This document shows positions 1 to 7,812 of a stretch of DNA of 64,000 nt, one piece after another. The stretch lies in NCBI GenBank assembly GCA_046331625.1, contig JAXLQL010000033.1, positions 21,924 to 85,923 of the forward strand, in the 5' to 3' direction. This stretch comes from JAXLQL01 sp046331625 (GTDB taxonomy: Bacteria > Acidobacteriota > Terriglobia > Bryobacterales > Bryobacteraceae). A program made the translations under genes and the position numbers. The notes beneath the pieces are model-generated. The model worked only from the letters and a program-made list of their open reading frames with translations. It did no database searches and was not told the DNA's origin. Each line of letters starts with the position of its first letter. The first letter of the stretch is position 1.

Positions 1-150
1 TTTCACCAGCGCCCTCATGGCATCCACAAGCGCGGGCGGGAGTGTGCGGAGAAAATCGTCCTCGAGCGCTGCACTCACCGGGGGGCCGGAAAATCCGAGG
101 GGCATTCCCGGCGAGATTGTTGGGGGCGCAAACAACATCATCATGTCCAT
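1..150 (-). CDS. Partial hypothetical protein, N-terminal 50 codons
   Basis: An open reading frame starts with ATG at 150 and runs off the left edge of the window. It begins MDMMMLFAPP and continues through LEDDFLRTLPPALVDAMRAL. A GGAGA sequence lies about 4 bases before the ATG, which supports this start, and the third codon positions are G/C rich as in neighbouring genes. No family is recognisable from 50 residues. It points the same way as the glycosyltransferase gene that ends 214 bases upstream of it, so it could be the next gene of the same transcript. Confidence is limited by the truncation. Confidence 0.4.
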   Translation of the reverse strand, partial: MDMMMLFAPPTISPGMPLGFSGPPVSAALEDDFLRTLPPALVDAMRALVK

Positions 151-205
151 CGATCTCCGTCTCCAGTATATGGCCCGTCTTAGCAGTGGCGCGGACCATA
201 TGGAT

Positions 206-226
206 CTGGCTTGGGGGGGAAGCCAG
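206..226. other. Perfect 7-bp hairpin with an all-G loop
   Basis: CTGGCTT at 206-212 and AAGCCAG at 220-226 form a perfect stem around seven G residues on the plus strand (seven C in a minus-strand transcript). It lies between the two minus-strand genes. There is no T-tract, so a terminator role is only possible, not shown. The rest of 151-364 holds no convincing gene. Confidence 0.3.
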
Positions 227-364
227 CCTGGCCCGCAAGCGAGCGCGAAGCGCTACGCCGGATAGCGAACGAAGAAATCCCGGATCCCCCGGATCGTCAG
301 ATCCGCCTGCTTGTGATCGCACGTGCCGTAGTCCTGTCCCGGAAGATGCTGCGATCGGGGGATT

Positions 365-1774
365 TCAGCCCCGCTTCTTGCCGACCGCAATCAACGACAA
401 CCCCGACCACGGCAACAGCGCATCCACCCGCCGGATCAGCCATACCATCTTGTCGAACATCTTCAGCATCGGCTTGCCCAATTGCTTCCGGCTCAGCACT
501 CGCGACGACAGCCACCACACCGGCTTCGAGATCTTGTTGAGGTGCTCCATCTCGGTCACCTCGAACCCAGCGCCTTCGAGCAGCTTCTTCATCTCATCGC
601 GCGAGAAGCGGCGCTTCTGGCCGAGCGTTTGGTCGAGCGATCCATACAACCCCGGACCCTGAGGAACGAGCGCCACCAGCGTTCCGCCCGCACGCAATTG
701 TGAGGCCGCGCTGGCCAGCGTCGTCGCCGGATCCTCGGTGAACTCGAGCACGTTGATGCACAGCACCGTGTCGAACGGACCCTCGCCATCCTGGAAATCG
801 CCGGGCACATCCGGATCGAGCTGCCGCACGTGAACGTGCGGCGTCCGCAAGAAGCGGTTCCGAAGCGCGTGCAACGAGAGCGGATCCTTCTCGCCGGCCA
901 CCCACAACAGGCGCCGCCCCATCAGCCGCCCGGTGAGCGTCCCGATGCCCGCGCCGATCTCCAGAATGCGGTCGCCCAGGCGCGGACGCAAACGCGTCGC
1001 CATCCAGCTCACATACTGGGGAGTTCCGGTAAGGTTATTCAGGTGAAGCCGCCCGTAGGGCTGGGCGTACAAATCATCAATCAACCAGAAGTACAGGATC
1101 GCGCCCAGCGCCTTCACGCCATCTTTCCACCCGATCTTCTTCCCCTCTTCGTAGGTGCGGCCGTGATACGAAATCGGGACCTCGTAGATCCGCAACTTCC
1201 GCTTGGCCGACTTCATCGTAATCTCGGGTTCGATGCCGAAGCGGTCACTGCGAATCGGGATGCTCTTGAGCAAATCGGTCCGGAAAACCTTGTAACAGGT
1301 CTCCATGTCGGTGAGTGACAGGTTGCTGAACATGTTCGAAAACAAGGTCAGCATCTTGTTCATATTCGAGTGGTAGAACGGCAGCACGCGCGTCTGCTCA
1401 CCCGCCAGGTACCGCGACCCGAATACCGCGTCGGCGCGCCCATCGAGCAGCGGCTTCATCAGCGCCGGATAGTCGTTCGGATCGTACTCGAGGTCGGCGT
1501 CCTGGATCAGGCAAAAATCGCCCGTCGCCTTCTGGATCGCCGTCCGCACCGCCGCGCCCTTGCCTTGGTTCACCTCATGCCGGTGCAGCCGGATCATCGG
1601 ATGCTCGGCCGCCAGCCGGTCCAGGATCGCGCTTGTTCCATCGGTGGATTTGTCATCCACCACCACTACTTCCCGCTCCATGTTCTCGGGCAGGGGAGCG
1701 CTCATCACGGCCGCCAGGCTTCGCTCCACGAGGGTCCGCTCGTTGTAGACCGGTACCAGTATCGAAAGCTTCAT
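365..1774 (-). CDS. Glycosyltransferase family 2 fused to a SAM methyltransferase
   Basis: The 469-residue protein has two catalytic parts. Residues 1-235 are a GT-A family 2 glycosyltransferase of the dolichol-phosphate-mannose-synthase type: SILVPVYNE at the N-terminus, VVVDDKSTDGT at 37-47, and the metal-binding QDADLEYDP around 91-99. There is no clear membrane anchor in this half. Residues about 265-420 are a class I SAM-dependent methyltransferase, with motif I RILEIGAGIGTL at 269-280 and LCINVLEF as a post-motif strand. Separate proteins of both kinds act in surface glycan or lipid-linked sugar synthesis; the fusion suggests transfer and methylation of a glycan or carrier by one protein (inference). 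Divergent from the Gfo/Idh gene, with 112 bases between the two starts. The start lacks a strong ribosome binding site. Confidence 0.85.
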   Translation of the reverse strand: MKLSILVPVYNERTLVERSLAAVMSAPLPENMEREVVVVDDKSTDGTSAILDRLAAEHPMIRLHRHEVNQGKGAAVRTAIQKATGDFCLIQDADLEYDPNDYPALMKPLLDGRADAVFGSRYLAGEQTRVLPFYHSNMNKMLTLFSNMFSNLSLTDMETCYKVFRTDLLKSIPIRSDRFGIEPEITMKSAKRKLRIYEVPISYHGRTYEEGKKIGWKDGVKALGAILYFWLIDDLYAQPYGRLHLNNLTGTPQYVSWMATRLRPRLGDRILEIGAGIGTLTGRLMGRRLLWVAGEKDPLSLHALRNRFLRTPHVHVRQLDPDVPGDFQDGEGPFDTVLCINVLEFTEDPATTLASAASQLRAGGTLVALVPQGPGLYGSLDQTLGQKRRFSRDEMKKLLEGAGFEVTEMEHLNKISKPVWWLSSRVLSRKQLGKPMLKMFDKMVWLIRRVDALLPWSGLSLIAVGKKRG

Positions 1775-1886
1775 ATCTAGAGATTGGGGCGCGAAGAACC
1801 AGTATAATGAGAAGCGTCCAAGTCCGATCGGTTGCGCACGAGCCCCTTATCCAATAGCGGCGTATCCGATGGATAACTTTAGACCC

Positions 1887-3014
1887 ATGAACGAGATCGA
1901 CAATCGCCGTAGCTTCGTCAAGGGCGCTGGCCTGGGAGCCGCCGCCTTCACCGTCGTCAAGCCGCAATCGGTACGCGGATCGCAAGCCAACTCGGCCATT
2001 TCCTTAGGGTTGGTCGGGTGTGGGAATCGTGGTACCTATGTGACCGGCCTCTTCCTCAAAGACGACAACGTCAAGGTCACCCATTACGCCGACATATACC
2101 AGGATAAGCTCGATGCCGCGGCGCAGCGCTACCAGGGCGGCAAGGCGTTCAAGAACTACAAGGAACTGCTCGCCTCGAACATCGACGCGGTCTACATCGC
2201 CACTCCCGCGTTCCTGCACCCGGAGCACTTCGAAGCCGCGGTGGACGCGCGCAAGCACATCTTCATGGAGAAGCCGGCAGCCGTGGACTCGGCCGGCTGC
2301 CATCGCGTGCTCGCCGCCGCCAGGCGCGCTGACCCGAACAAGCGCATCACTGTCGATCTCCAGCAGCGCTACGGCAAGGAATATCGCAAGGCGTACCAGA
2401 TCGTGAAGTCGGGTGAGCTTGGAGCCCTCAAGATGGTGCGCGCCGCTTGGCTCGGCGGCGGACCGGCGATCAAGAAAGGCCATGCCGAAAGCGAAGAGAA
2501 GATCCGCAACTGGTTCTTCTATCGCGAGCTGAGCGGCGACATCCTGATCGAGCAGGATTGCCACAATATCGACGTGGTGAACTGGTTCGTGGGCAAGCAT
2601 CCCGTGCGCGTCTCCGGATACGGCAGCCGTCAGATCCGCCAGTATGGGAATATCTTCGACAACCTTTCCTGCACGTTCCAGTTCGAAGACGGCATGATCT
2701 GCAGCTACAGCGCCAACCAGTTCGGGGCGCCGGGATTCTCCGACGTTTCGGAGACCTTCATGTGCGAAAACGGCGCGCTCAACGTCTCCCGCCGCGGATA
2801 CACCGTCTGGCGCGGCAAGAATCCCCCTGAAAAGGTGGACACGCCCTACGACATCACCATGGATGGCGTTAAGGAGTTCCTGGCCGGCATCCGCACCGGG
2901 CAAATGGAGAACGCCGCCTTCCACGCCGCCGAAAGCACGCTGACCGCGGTGATGGCGCTCGAGGCGTGCGTCACCGGCAAGGAGATGACCTGGGACAAGG
3001 TCTGGAAAGGTTAG
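1887..3014 (+). CDS. Gfo/Idh/MocA family oxidoreductase, Tat-exported
   Basis: About 375 residues. The N-terminus has a twin-arginine signal (NRRSFVKGAGLGAAAF) followed by the Rossmann motif ISLGLVGCGNRGTY. MEKPAA, the conserved EKP loop of Gfo/Idh enzymes, follows at mid-domain. Family members are NAD(P)-dependent dehydrogenases, usually of sugars or inositols; the substrate cannot be read from the sequence. Tat export of a folded cofactor-bound enzyme is common in Acidobacteriota and Planctomycetota. ATG at 1869 and ATG at 1887 are both possible; the second puts the RR pair at the usual distance from the start. It is followed by the SecA-like gene after 39 bases on the same strand. Confidence 0.85.
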   Translation: MNEIDNRRSFVKGAGLGAAAFTVVKPQSVRGSQANSAISLGLVGCGNRGTYVTGLFLKDDNVKVTHYADIYQDKLDAAAQRYQGGKAFKNYKELLASNIDAVYIATPAFLHPEHFEAAVDARKHIFMEKPAAVDSAGCHRVLAAARRADPNKRITVDLQQRYGKEYRKAYQIVKSGELGALKMVRAAWLGGGPAIKKGHAESEEKIRNWFFYRELSGDILIEQDCHNIDVVNWFVGKHPVRVSGYGSRQIRQYGNIFDNLSCTFQFEDGMICSYSANQFGAPGFSDVSETFMCENGALNVSRRGYTVWRGKNPPEKVDTPYDITMDGVKEFLAGIRTGQMENAAFHAAESTLTAVMALEACVTGKEMTWDKVWKG

Positions 3015-3053
3015 CCTCCCAGTCCTCGCGCCCGGCGCTCTGAGTCCGCGGCC

Positions 3054-5213
3054 ATGCGATTCCTCTTCCGGCGTCGTCGTCCGAGATCGTTCAAGCGAGA
3101 AGCCTGGAGGCTTTACGAGCCCGGGCTCGAAGCCGTCAAGCAGCGCAAACACCTGCTGGCCGACATCGCCGATGCCGCCGGGCGCGTGTGCGGATTCGAG
3201 CCGCGCGATGAGCAGATTCTTGCCGCGCTCGCGTTGCTCGACGGCAAGCTGGTAGAGATGCAGACCGGCGAAGGCAAGACGCTGGCCGGCGCCATGGCCG
3301 CCGCGCACTGCGCGCTCCGAGGCGACCGCGTCCACTTGCTCGCCGCCAACGATTTTCTCGCTCGCCGTGACGCGCTCGTGTCGGGCGATCTCTATCGCGA
3401 GCTCGGTCTGCGCTCGGGCTTCCTCTCGGCGGCGATGGGAGTGGAGGAACGCCGCGCGGCATACGCGAACCAGATCGTCTACGCGACTGTGAACGAAGTC
3501 GCGTTCGACTATCTGCTCGACAACGCGGCTACCGATCCGGGCGAGTTGATCCAACCGCCGCTCGGCCGCGCCATCGTGGATGACGCCGAGGCCGTGCTGC
3601 TCGATGAAGCGCGCACGTCGCTCGCGTTGGCGTGCGGAGATACGGTGCCCGCCGAAGTCGCATACCGAGCCGCGGGGATTGCGCGCTGGCTGCGCGAAGG
3701 TACCGACTATCGCATCGATCCCGAATCGCGCGAGGTGACGCTCACCGAGACTGGAATGGCGCGGGTCGAGTTCGAACTGCGGTGCGGACACCTCCATCAG
3801 CCGCAGAACCTCGGGTTGTTTACGGCGATCGCCGACGCGGTTCACGCGAAGGTGATGCTCGAGCGCGGCTACAGCTACGTCATCCGCGATGGCGCCGTCG
3901 AGTTCATCGGTGATTACAAGGATCTCCCCACGGCTCGCACCCGTTGGCCCGCTGGATTGCAAACCGCGGTGGAGACGATGGAGGGCTTGCGTCTGAGCCG
4001 GCAGGGCCGGATTCTGAACGCGATCCTGGTGCAGAACTTCGTGCGGCTCTACGCGAATCTGAGCGCACTCTCGGGATGCGCCGCCACCGACGCGGATCAG
4101 TTCCGCGCGCTCTACGGGCTGACGGTGATCCAGATCCCGCCGCACAATCCGGTGGTCCGCACCGACAAGCCGGACCTCGTCTTCACCAACTCGCTCGCCA
4201 AGCGCGTGGCAATCGTACAAGAAGTGGAGCATTTCCACACGAGCGGGCGTCCGGTGGTGGTGAACACGGGCTCTGTCGAAGAGTCGGAAGAAATCAGCCG
4301 CCTGCTCACGGACCGCAGCATCGAACACAACGTCTTGCACGGAGGGCGTCCGCAGCCCGAGGCCGCCGTGGCCGCGCAGGCAGGCTCGCGGGGAGCGGTC
4401 ACCGTCGTCACCGGCCACGCCGCACGCGGCATTCCCATGCCGCTGCACGAAGGCGCAGGCGGCTCCGGTGGACTCTACGTGATCGGCACCGGACGCCATG
4501 ACGTACGCCGCGCCGACATGCTCACGCGCGCGCGTGCGGGCAGCGGCATGCCGAGCGAGTCGCGGTTCTTCGTGAGCCTCGACGACAGTCTGATCGTGCG
4601 TTTCGGACTGCAGCCGGTGCTGCGCCACGCTCGCGCTCCGGGTCGCGCGATGGAGGATGTCCAGTGGGTGATCGAGACGCAGAACCAGGACATCCGGGCG
4701 ATGCTCTCGAACTACGAGCGCGTGCTCGAGGATCAGCGCCGGCTCATCACGACGCTACGCCGCGCGGTGCTCACGGGCGAGGCGCGCAGCCTCGTGGAAC
4801 GGCACGCGCGGGATCACTTCTATCACTTGGCGCATCGGTATGGCGAAGCGCAGGTCCGCGAGGCGGAACGCAAGCTTCGGCTCGAGAAGCTGGATGAGCT
4901 ATGGGCGGACTACTATGCGTGGCTGGCCGATTTTCGCGCCGGGGTCCACTGGCCGAGTTGGGGGTCGCGGGATCCGTTGCGCAAGTTCCGCGCCGAAGCC
5001 GAGGAGACGTTCGGAAGAATGCTGCGCGCGCATGAGGAAGAGGTGGTGGCGTACTTCGAGTTGGACACGCTGCCGGAGTCGATCCCTTCGAGCATCGATC
5101 GACGGAGCCTGTGGACCTACGCGCTACCCGAGCATGCGGCGGGGTTGATTCGCGAGAGGCTGCATATGCTCGTCCGGCGGAAGCTGGCTACGTTGGGTGT
5201 GCTGCAGCCTTGA
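3054..5213 (+). CDS. Divergent, short SecA-family ATPase
   Basis: 719 residues against about 850-900 for housekeeping SecA. Recognisable SecA landmarks in order: Walker A MQTGEGKT (69-76), the DEAR motif in IVDDAEAVLLDEAR (174-187), an equivalent of the conserved QNYFRLY segment (VQNFVRLY), the TEAEEF-IYGL region (DADQFRALYGL), GGLYVIGTGRH, and SRFFVSLDD. Key changes: the Walker B/DEVD position reads DDAE, so the catalytic glutamate is aspartate; TNMAGRGTDI is replaced by TGHAARGIPM; and the GRAGRQGD arginine-finger stretch is replaced by TRARAGSGMP. The C-terminal zinc-binding tail is absent. This looks like a SecA2-like or specialised paralogue with a weakened second nucleotide-binding domain. 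No SecY or other Sec gene is in the window. It ends convergently with the TIR gene. Confidence 0.85.
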   Translation: MRFLFRRRRPRSFKREAWRLYEPGLEAVKQRKHLLADIADAAGRVCGFEPRDEQILAALALLDGKLVEMQTGEGKTLAGAMAAAHCALRGDRVHLLAANDFLARRDALVSGDLYRELGLRSGFLSAAMGVEERRAAYANQIVYATVNEVAFDYLLDNAATDPGELIQPPLGRAIVDDAEAVLLDEARTSLALACGDTVPAEVAYRAAGIARWLREGTDYRIDPESREVTLTETGMARVEFELRCGHLHQPQNLGLFTAIADAVHAKVMLERGYSYVIRDGAVEFIGDYKDLPTARTRWPAGLQTAVETMEGLRLSRQGRILNAILVQNFVRLYANLSALSGCAATDADQFRALYGLTVIQIPPHNPVVRTDKPDLVFTNSLAKRVAIVQEVEHFHTSGRPVVVNTGSVEESEEISRLLTDRSIEHNVLHGGRPQPEAAVAAQAGSRGAVTVVTGHAARGIPMPLHEGAGGSGGLYVIGTGRHDVRRADMLTRARAGSGMPSESRFFVSLDDSLIVRFGLQPVLRHARAPGRAMEDVQWVIETQNQDIRAMLSNYERVLEDQRRLITTLRRAVLTGEARSLVERHARDHFYHLAHRYGEAQVREAERKLRLEKLDELWADYYAWLADFRAGVHWPSWGSRDPLRKFRAEAEETFGRMLRAHEEEVVAYFELDTLPESIPSSIDRRSLWTYALPEHAAGLIRERLHMLVRRKLATLGVLQP

Positions 5214-5418
5214 GGAGCGGGCGTTTCATCTATCGGATGTTGCACCTCCGGACAAGAGTGGGTAGAAAAAGGGCCGCATTCTTCGAGCAACGACGGCGAG
5301 AGCGCGAGTTGGCCAGTCTTGCCCGCAACGCAGCCAAGCACGGAATGATTCTTCAACACCCGCCTCCGCAGAATCAGTAGTATAGAGGGGAGTTGCTGGA
5401 GAGTACCGCTGCTCAGGA

Positions 5419-5432
5419 GCGCCTTCAGGCGC
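5419..5432. terminator. Candidate bidirectional hairpin between convergent genes
   Basis: GCGCC-TTCA-GGCGC is a perfect 5-bp stem in the 244-base gap between the convergent SecA-like and TIR genes. There is no clear U-tract on either side, so its terminator role rests on position. A 47-codon frame at 5238-5380 in the same gap has no ribosome binding site and was not called. Confidence 0.35.
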
Positions 5433-5457
5433 GGCCACAACCCTTCATCCCGCACAA

Positions 5458-6627
5458 TCAATCAAACAACGACAACTGGAACGGCTGCGCCGACTCATCC
5501 GCCGTCGGAATCACCCCACCCTCACCCCATGCCGACTCGATCCACGCCTTCTCCCTCTGGCATTCGGCCAGCGTGGCAAGATCGTCGTCCTCCGCCGCCG
5601 CAGGCTCGAGCACATCCATCCACCGATACGCCTCCGCTCCGCGACCCTCATTCTTCGCGAGCAAAAAAGCCAGCCGCGCGATCTCGGCCGCGATCGGATA
5701 GTCGCTCTCGGCGTACTCGGCGAACAGCGCCTCCGCCGCGGGCAACACCGCCAACGCCGCCGCGGGATCGGCCCGCCATTTGCGCAGCGTCAGCAGCACC
5801 GCTTCCGGATCCGGCAGCGCCGCCGGAGCAGGCTCGGTCTCGAGCAGCGAAGCCAGCGGACTCAGCAGCGGCCGCAACAGCGCCGCGTGCTCGCAATTCT
5901 CGACCGCCACCAGAATCCGCAGCGGCGCAATCTCTCCAGCCAACCGATTGCCGTCGTCCTCGAGCGGACCCGCCAGCCGAAGCCCCACCCGCGCACCAAT
6001 CTCCGCGATCAGATTCTCCGCGCTGCGCCAGCGCGCGTCCACCCAAGCGATCGCTTCGAAGTCGTCGCCGCAACGGCGCACGAACTCGGCGGCCAACGGC
6101 GACCCCGCCGGAAGGAGCATCTGCCCCGGAGCATCGGCGATTCTCGCTCGCAGTTCCTCGATCTCCTCCGCCGCCGGCCGTTCCTCGGGCGGCGCAGGCA
6201 AAACAGGATCGGGCCGCCGCGTGGGATCGAGCAACCAGCGCTTCAGCGTTCGAAAAGCATGCAGCCGGTCGCGCGACCCGTCAAAGCAAGCCCGATTCCG
6301 AAGCCGCGCCGGCGCTACACATGCTTCGAGTTGAATCGATGCAACCGGTGACTCCATCTCCGCAAGCCGCTCGGCCAACTCATCCCATTCCGGCCCAGAG
6401 CCTCGCCGAACCACCGCGCGCGGCGAAAGCAACACCGCCACCTTGTCGGCCGAAAGCGCCCGATCCACCGCTTCCACCAGTGACTCGCCATCGCGGATCC
6501 GCGCTTCCTCCACCAGACACCGCGCCCGCATTCCGCGTTCGAGAAATGCCGCGAGTTCGCGCGCCGCCGGCTCATCGCCAGCAGCATGCACCAACGCAAC
6601 CGTAGGATCGAAAAGTGTAACGGCCAA
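5458..6627 (-). CDS. TIR-domain protein with degenerate STAND-type NTPase region
   Basis: About 389 residues if the TTG at 6627 is the start; the frame is open further upstream, but that would overlap the preceding gene. Residues 10-130 resemble a bacterial TIR domain: ALVHAAGDEPAARELAAFLE, then DGESLVEAVDRALSADKVAVLLSP, then EWDELAERL at 80-88, where the glutamate after Trp matches the catalytic Glu of NADase TIRs. Residues about 190-300 resemble an NB-ARC/STAND core (AIAWVDARW, then LRILVAVENCEHAALLRPLL as the Walker-B-like strand), but no Walker A was found. The tail is Ala/Leu/Glu-rich and helical like TPRs. TIR-STAND proteins are known NAD-depleting immune effectors; that role here is inferred. 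It starts 5 bases after the DUF4126 gene. Confidence 0.65.
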   Translation of the reverse strand: MAVTLFDPTVALVHAAGDEPAARELAAFLERGMRARCLVEEARIRDGESLVEAVDRALSADKVAVLLSPRAVVRRGSGPEWDELAERLAEMESPVASIQLEACVAPARLRNRACFDGSRDRLHAFRTLKRWLLDPTRRPDPVLPAPPEERPAAEEIEELRARIADAPGQMLLPAGSPLAAEFVRRCGDDFEAIAWVDARWRSAENLIAEIGARVGLRLAGPLEDDGNRLAGEIAPLRILVAVENCEHAALLRPLLSPLASLLETEPAPAALPDPEAVLLTLRKWRADPAAALAVLPAAEALFAEYAESDYPIAAEIARLAFLLAKNEGRGAEAYRWMDVLEPAAAEDDDLATLAECQREKAWIESAWGEGGVIPTADESAQPFQLSLFD

Positions 6628-6632
6628 GGCGG

Positions 6633-7658
6633 CTAGATGCTCGCTCCCGCCGTCGCACGGCTCGACACAGACGAGCCCTCGGCCACTTTGAATACATCGA
6701 AGCGCACGTCGCCCGCGGACGTCACAATCACCAGTTGATCGAGGAAGAAGCCGCCGCGCCAGCGCGTGTCGCGAATGCCGGCCAGCGGCAAGGACCACGT
6801 GCGCGTGCGGAACATGCGCCGCGTCACGAACATCAACCGGTCACCCGAGACACACAGATATCCGATCGACCGCTTCAGCCCCGGAACCGATCCCGTAGCA
6901 GCGCAATGCAACCCGAGCGAAGCGCCCGATGCATCGGCCATCCCCTCGGGGACCTCGTCCAAAGCCACGCTCATCCGGTCCCACAGCGCACGCACCTTCT
7001 CATTGGCAAGGGCGGCCTCCGGCACCGGAGCCGTGGGAAGCGTCGACTCCCCGAACCAGTGATTCAACTTCGCGCCCACCGCCGTGAACTCCATCCGGAT
7101 CAGCCGGAACACGCGCGGCGCAACGATCGCGAACACCACCAGGAACACGGTCAACGCGCACAGGAAGAACACCGGATATTGCCACACCACCCACAACCCC
7201 ACCGGAGCCGCTACATCTTCGGCGAAGCTCAGCGCCAGATTCGAGAACGGTTCGGGACTATGATTGACGGCCAGCCGCGTCGCCGCCTTGGTGGAGTGTG
7301 ACGTCAGAGCCACGCCTCCGCACACGATCGACAGCACCGTCTTGAGCACCGGATTCATGTCGCCGAGCGCGGTCGCGGCCAGCACAGCCGCCGCGATCGG
7401 CCGGATGAACGTATGCGCCGCGTCCCAAGCGCTGTCGATCCACGGCACCTTGTCGGCCAGGAACTCGAGCGCGCAAGCGGCGCCCGCCGCGATCAGAATC
7501 TTGGTGTCGCCCAGGATGGACAGATTCGCCATCTGGTCATTGAGATGCAGCAAATGGAAGCGGATGGCCAGCCCGAGCGCCAGTACGGTGGCGTAGAGGC
7601 GGATTCCCGAGAGAAAGCCGAGGCCCAACGTGGAGCCGAGCACCTGAAAAATGTCCAT
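6633..7658 (-). CDS. DUF4126-type membrane protein with C-terminal PH-like domain
   Basis: 341 residues from the ATG at 7658, which has AAGGA about 6 bases upstream. Residues 1-200 match the DUF4126 pattern: LGLGFLSGIRLYATVLALGLA, KVPWIDSAWD, and the segment with TSHSTKAATRLAVN, with several hydrophobic membrane spans and a further span near 180-200. The last 130 residues are soluble with beta-strand character (GDRLMFVTRRMFRTRTWSLP), similar to bacterial PH-like domains. The molecular function of DUF4126 proteins is not known. The gene is transcribed just ahead of the TIR gene, probably on the same mRNA, and is divergent from the HlyD-type adaptor across 154 bases that must contain both promoters. 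Confidence 0.75.
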   Translation of the reverse strand: MDIFQVLGSTLGLGFLSGIRLYATVLALGLAIRFHLLHLNDQMANLSILGDTKILIAAGAACALEFLADKVPWIDSAWDAAHTFIRPIAAAVLAATALGDMNPVLKTVLSIVCGGVALTSHSTKAATRLAVNHSPEPFSNLALSFAEDVAAPVGLWVVWQYPVFFLCALTVFLVVFAIVAPRVFRLIRMEFTAVGAKLNHWFGESTLPTAPVPEAALANEKVRALWDRMSVALDEVPEGMADASGASLGLHCAATGSVPGLKRSIGYLCVSGDRLMFVTRRMFRTRTWSLPLAGIRDTRWRGGFFLDQLVIVTSAGDVRFDVFKVAEGSSVSSRATAGASI

Positions 7659-7812
7659 TGTCATCCTTCTACCACAGGTATGAACGTAGCGGAAACTACA
7701 CAGGTTCCTGTTACCATCAATTATTGAACTTTCATCCGCCTTCCGGCGTCTGAAGGAGAGGGAAGTTCCGGCGGACCGCTCGTCCTGCCACCATCCCAAG
7801 GAGCGAATCAGT

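Noticed and set aside
2004..4628. 874-codon minus-strand open frame
   Set aside because: It is antisense to two well-supported genes (Gfo/Idh and SecA-like) whose motifs are clear; its composition is the mirror of GC-rich codons.
5238..5380. 47-codon frame after the SecA-like gene
   Set aside because: No ribosome binding site and no recognisable similarity; left uncalled.
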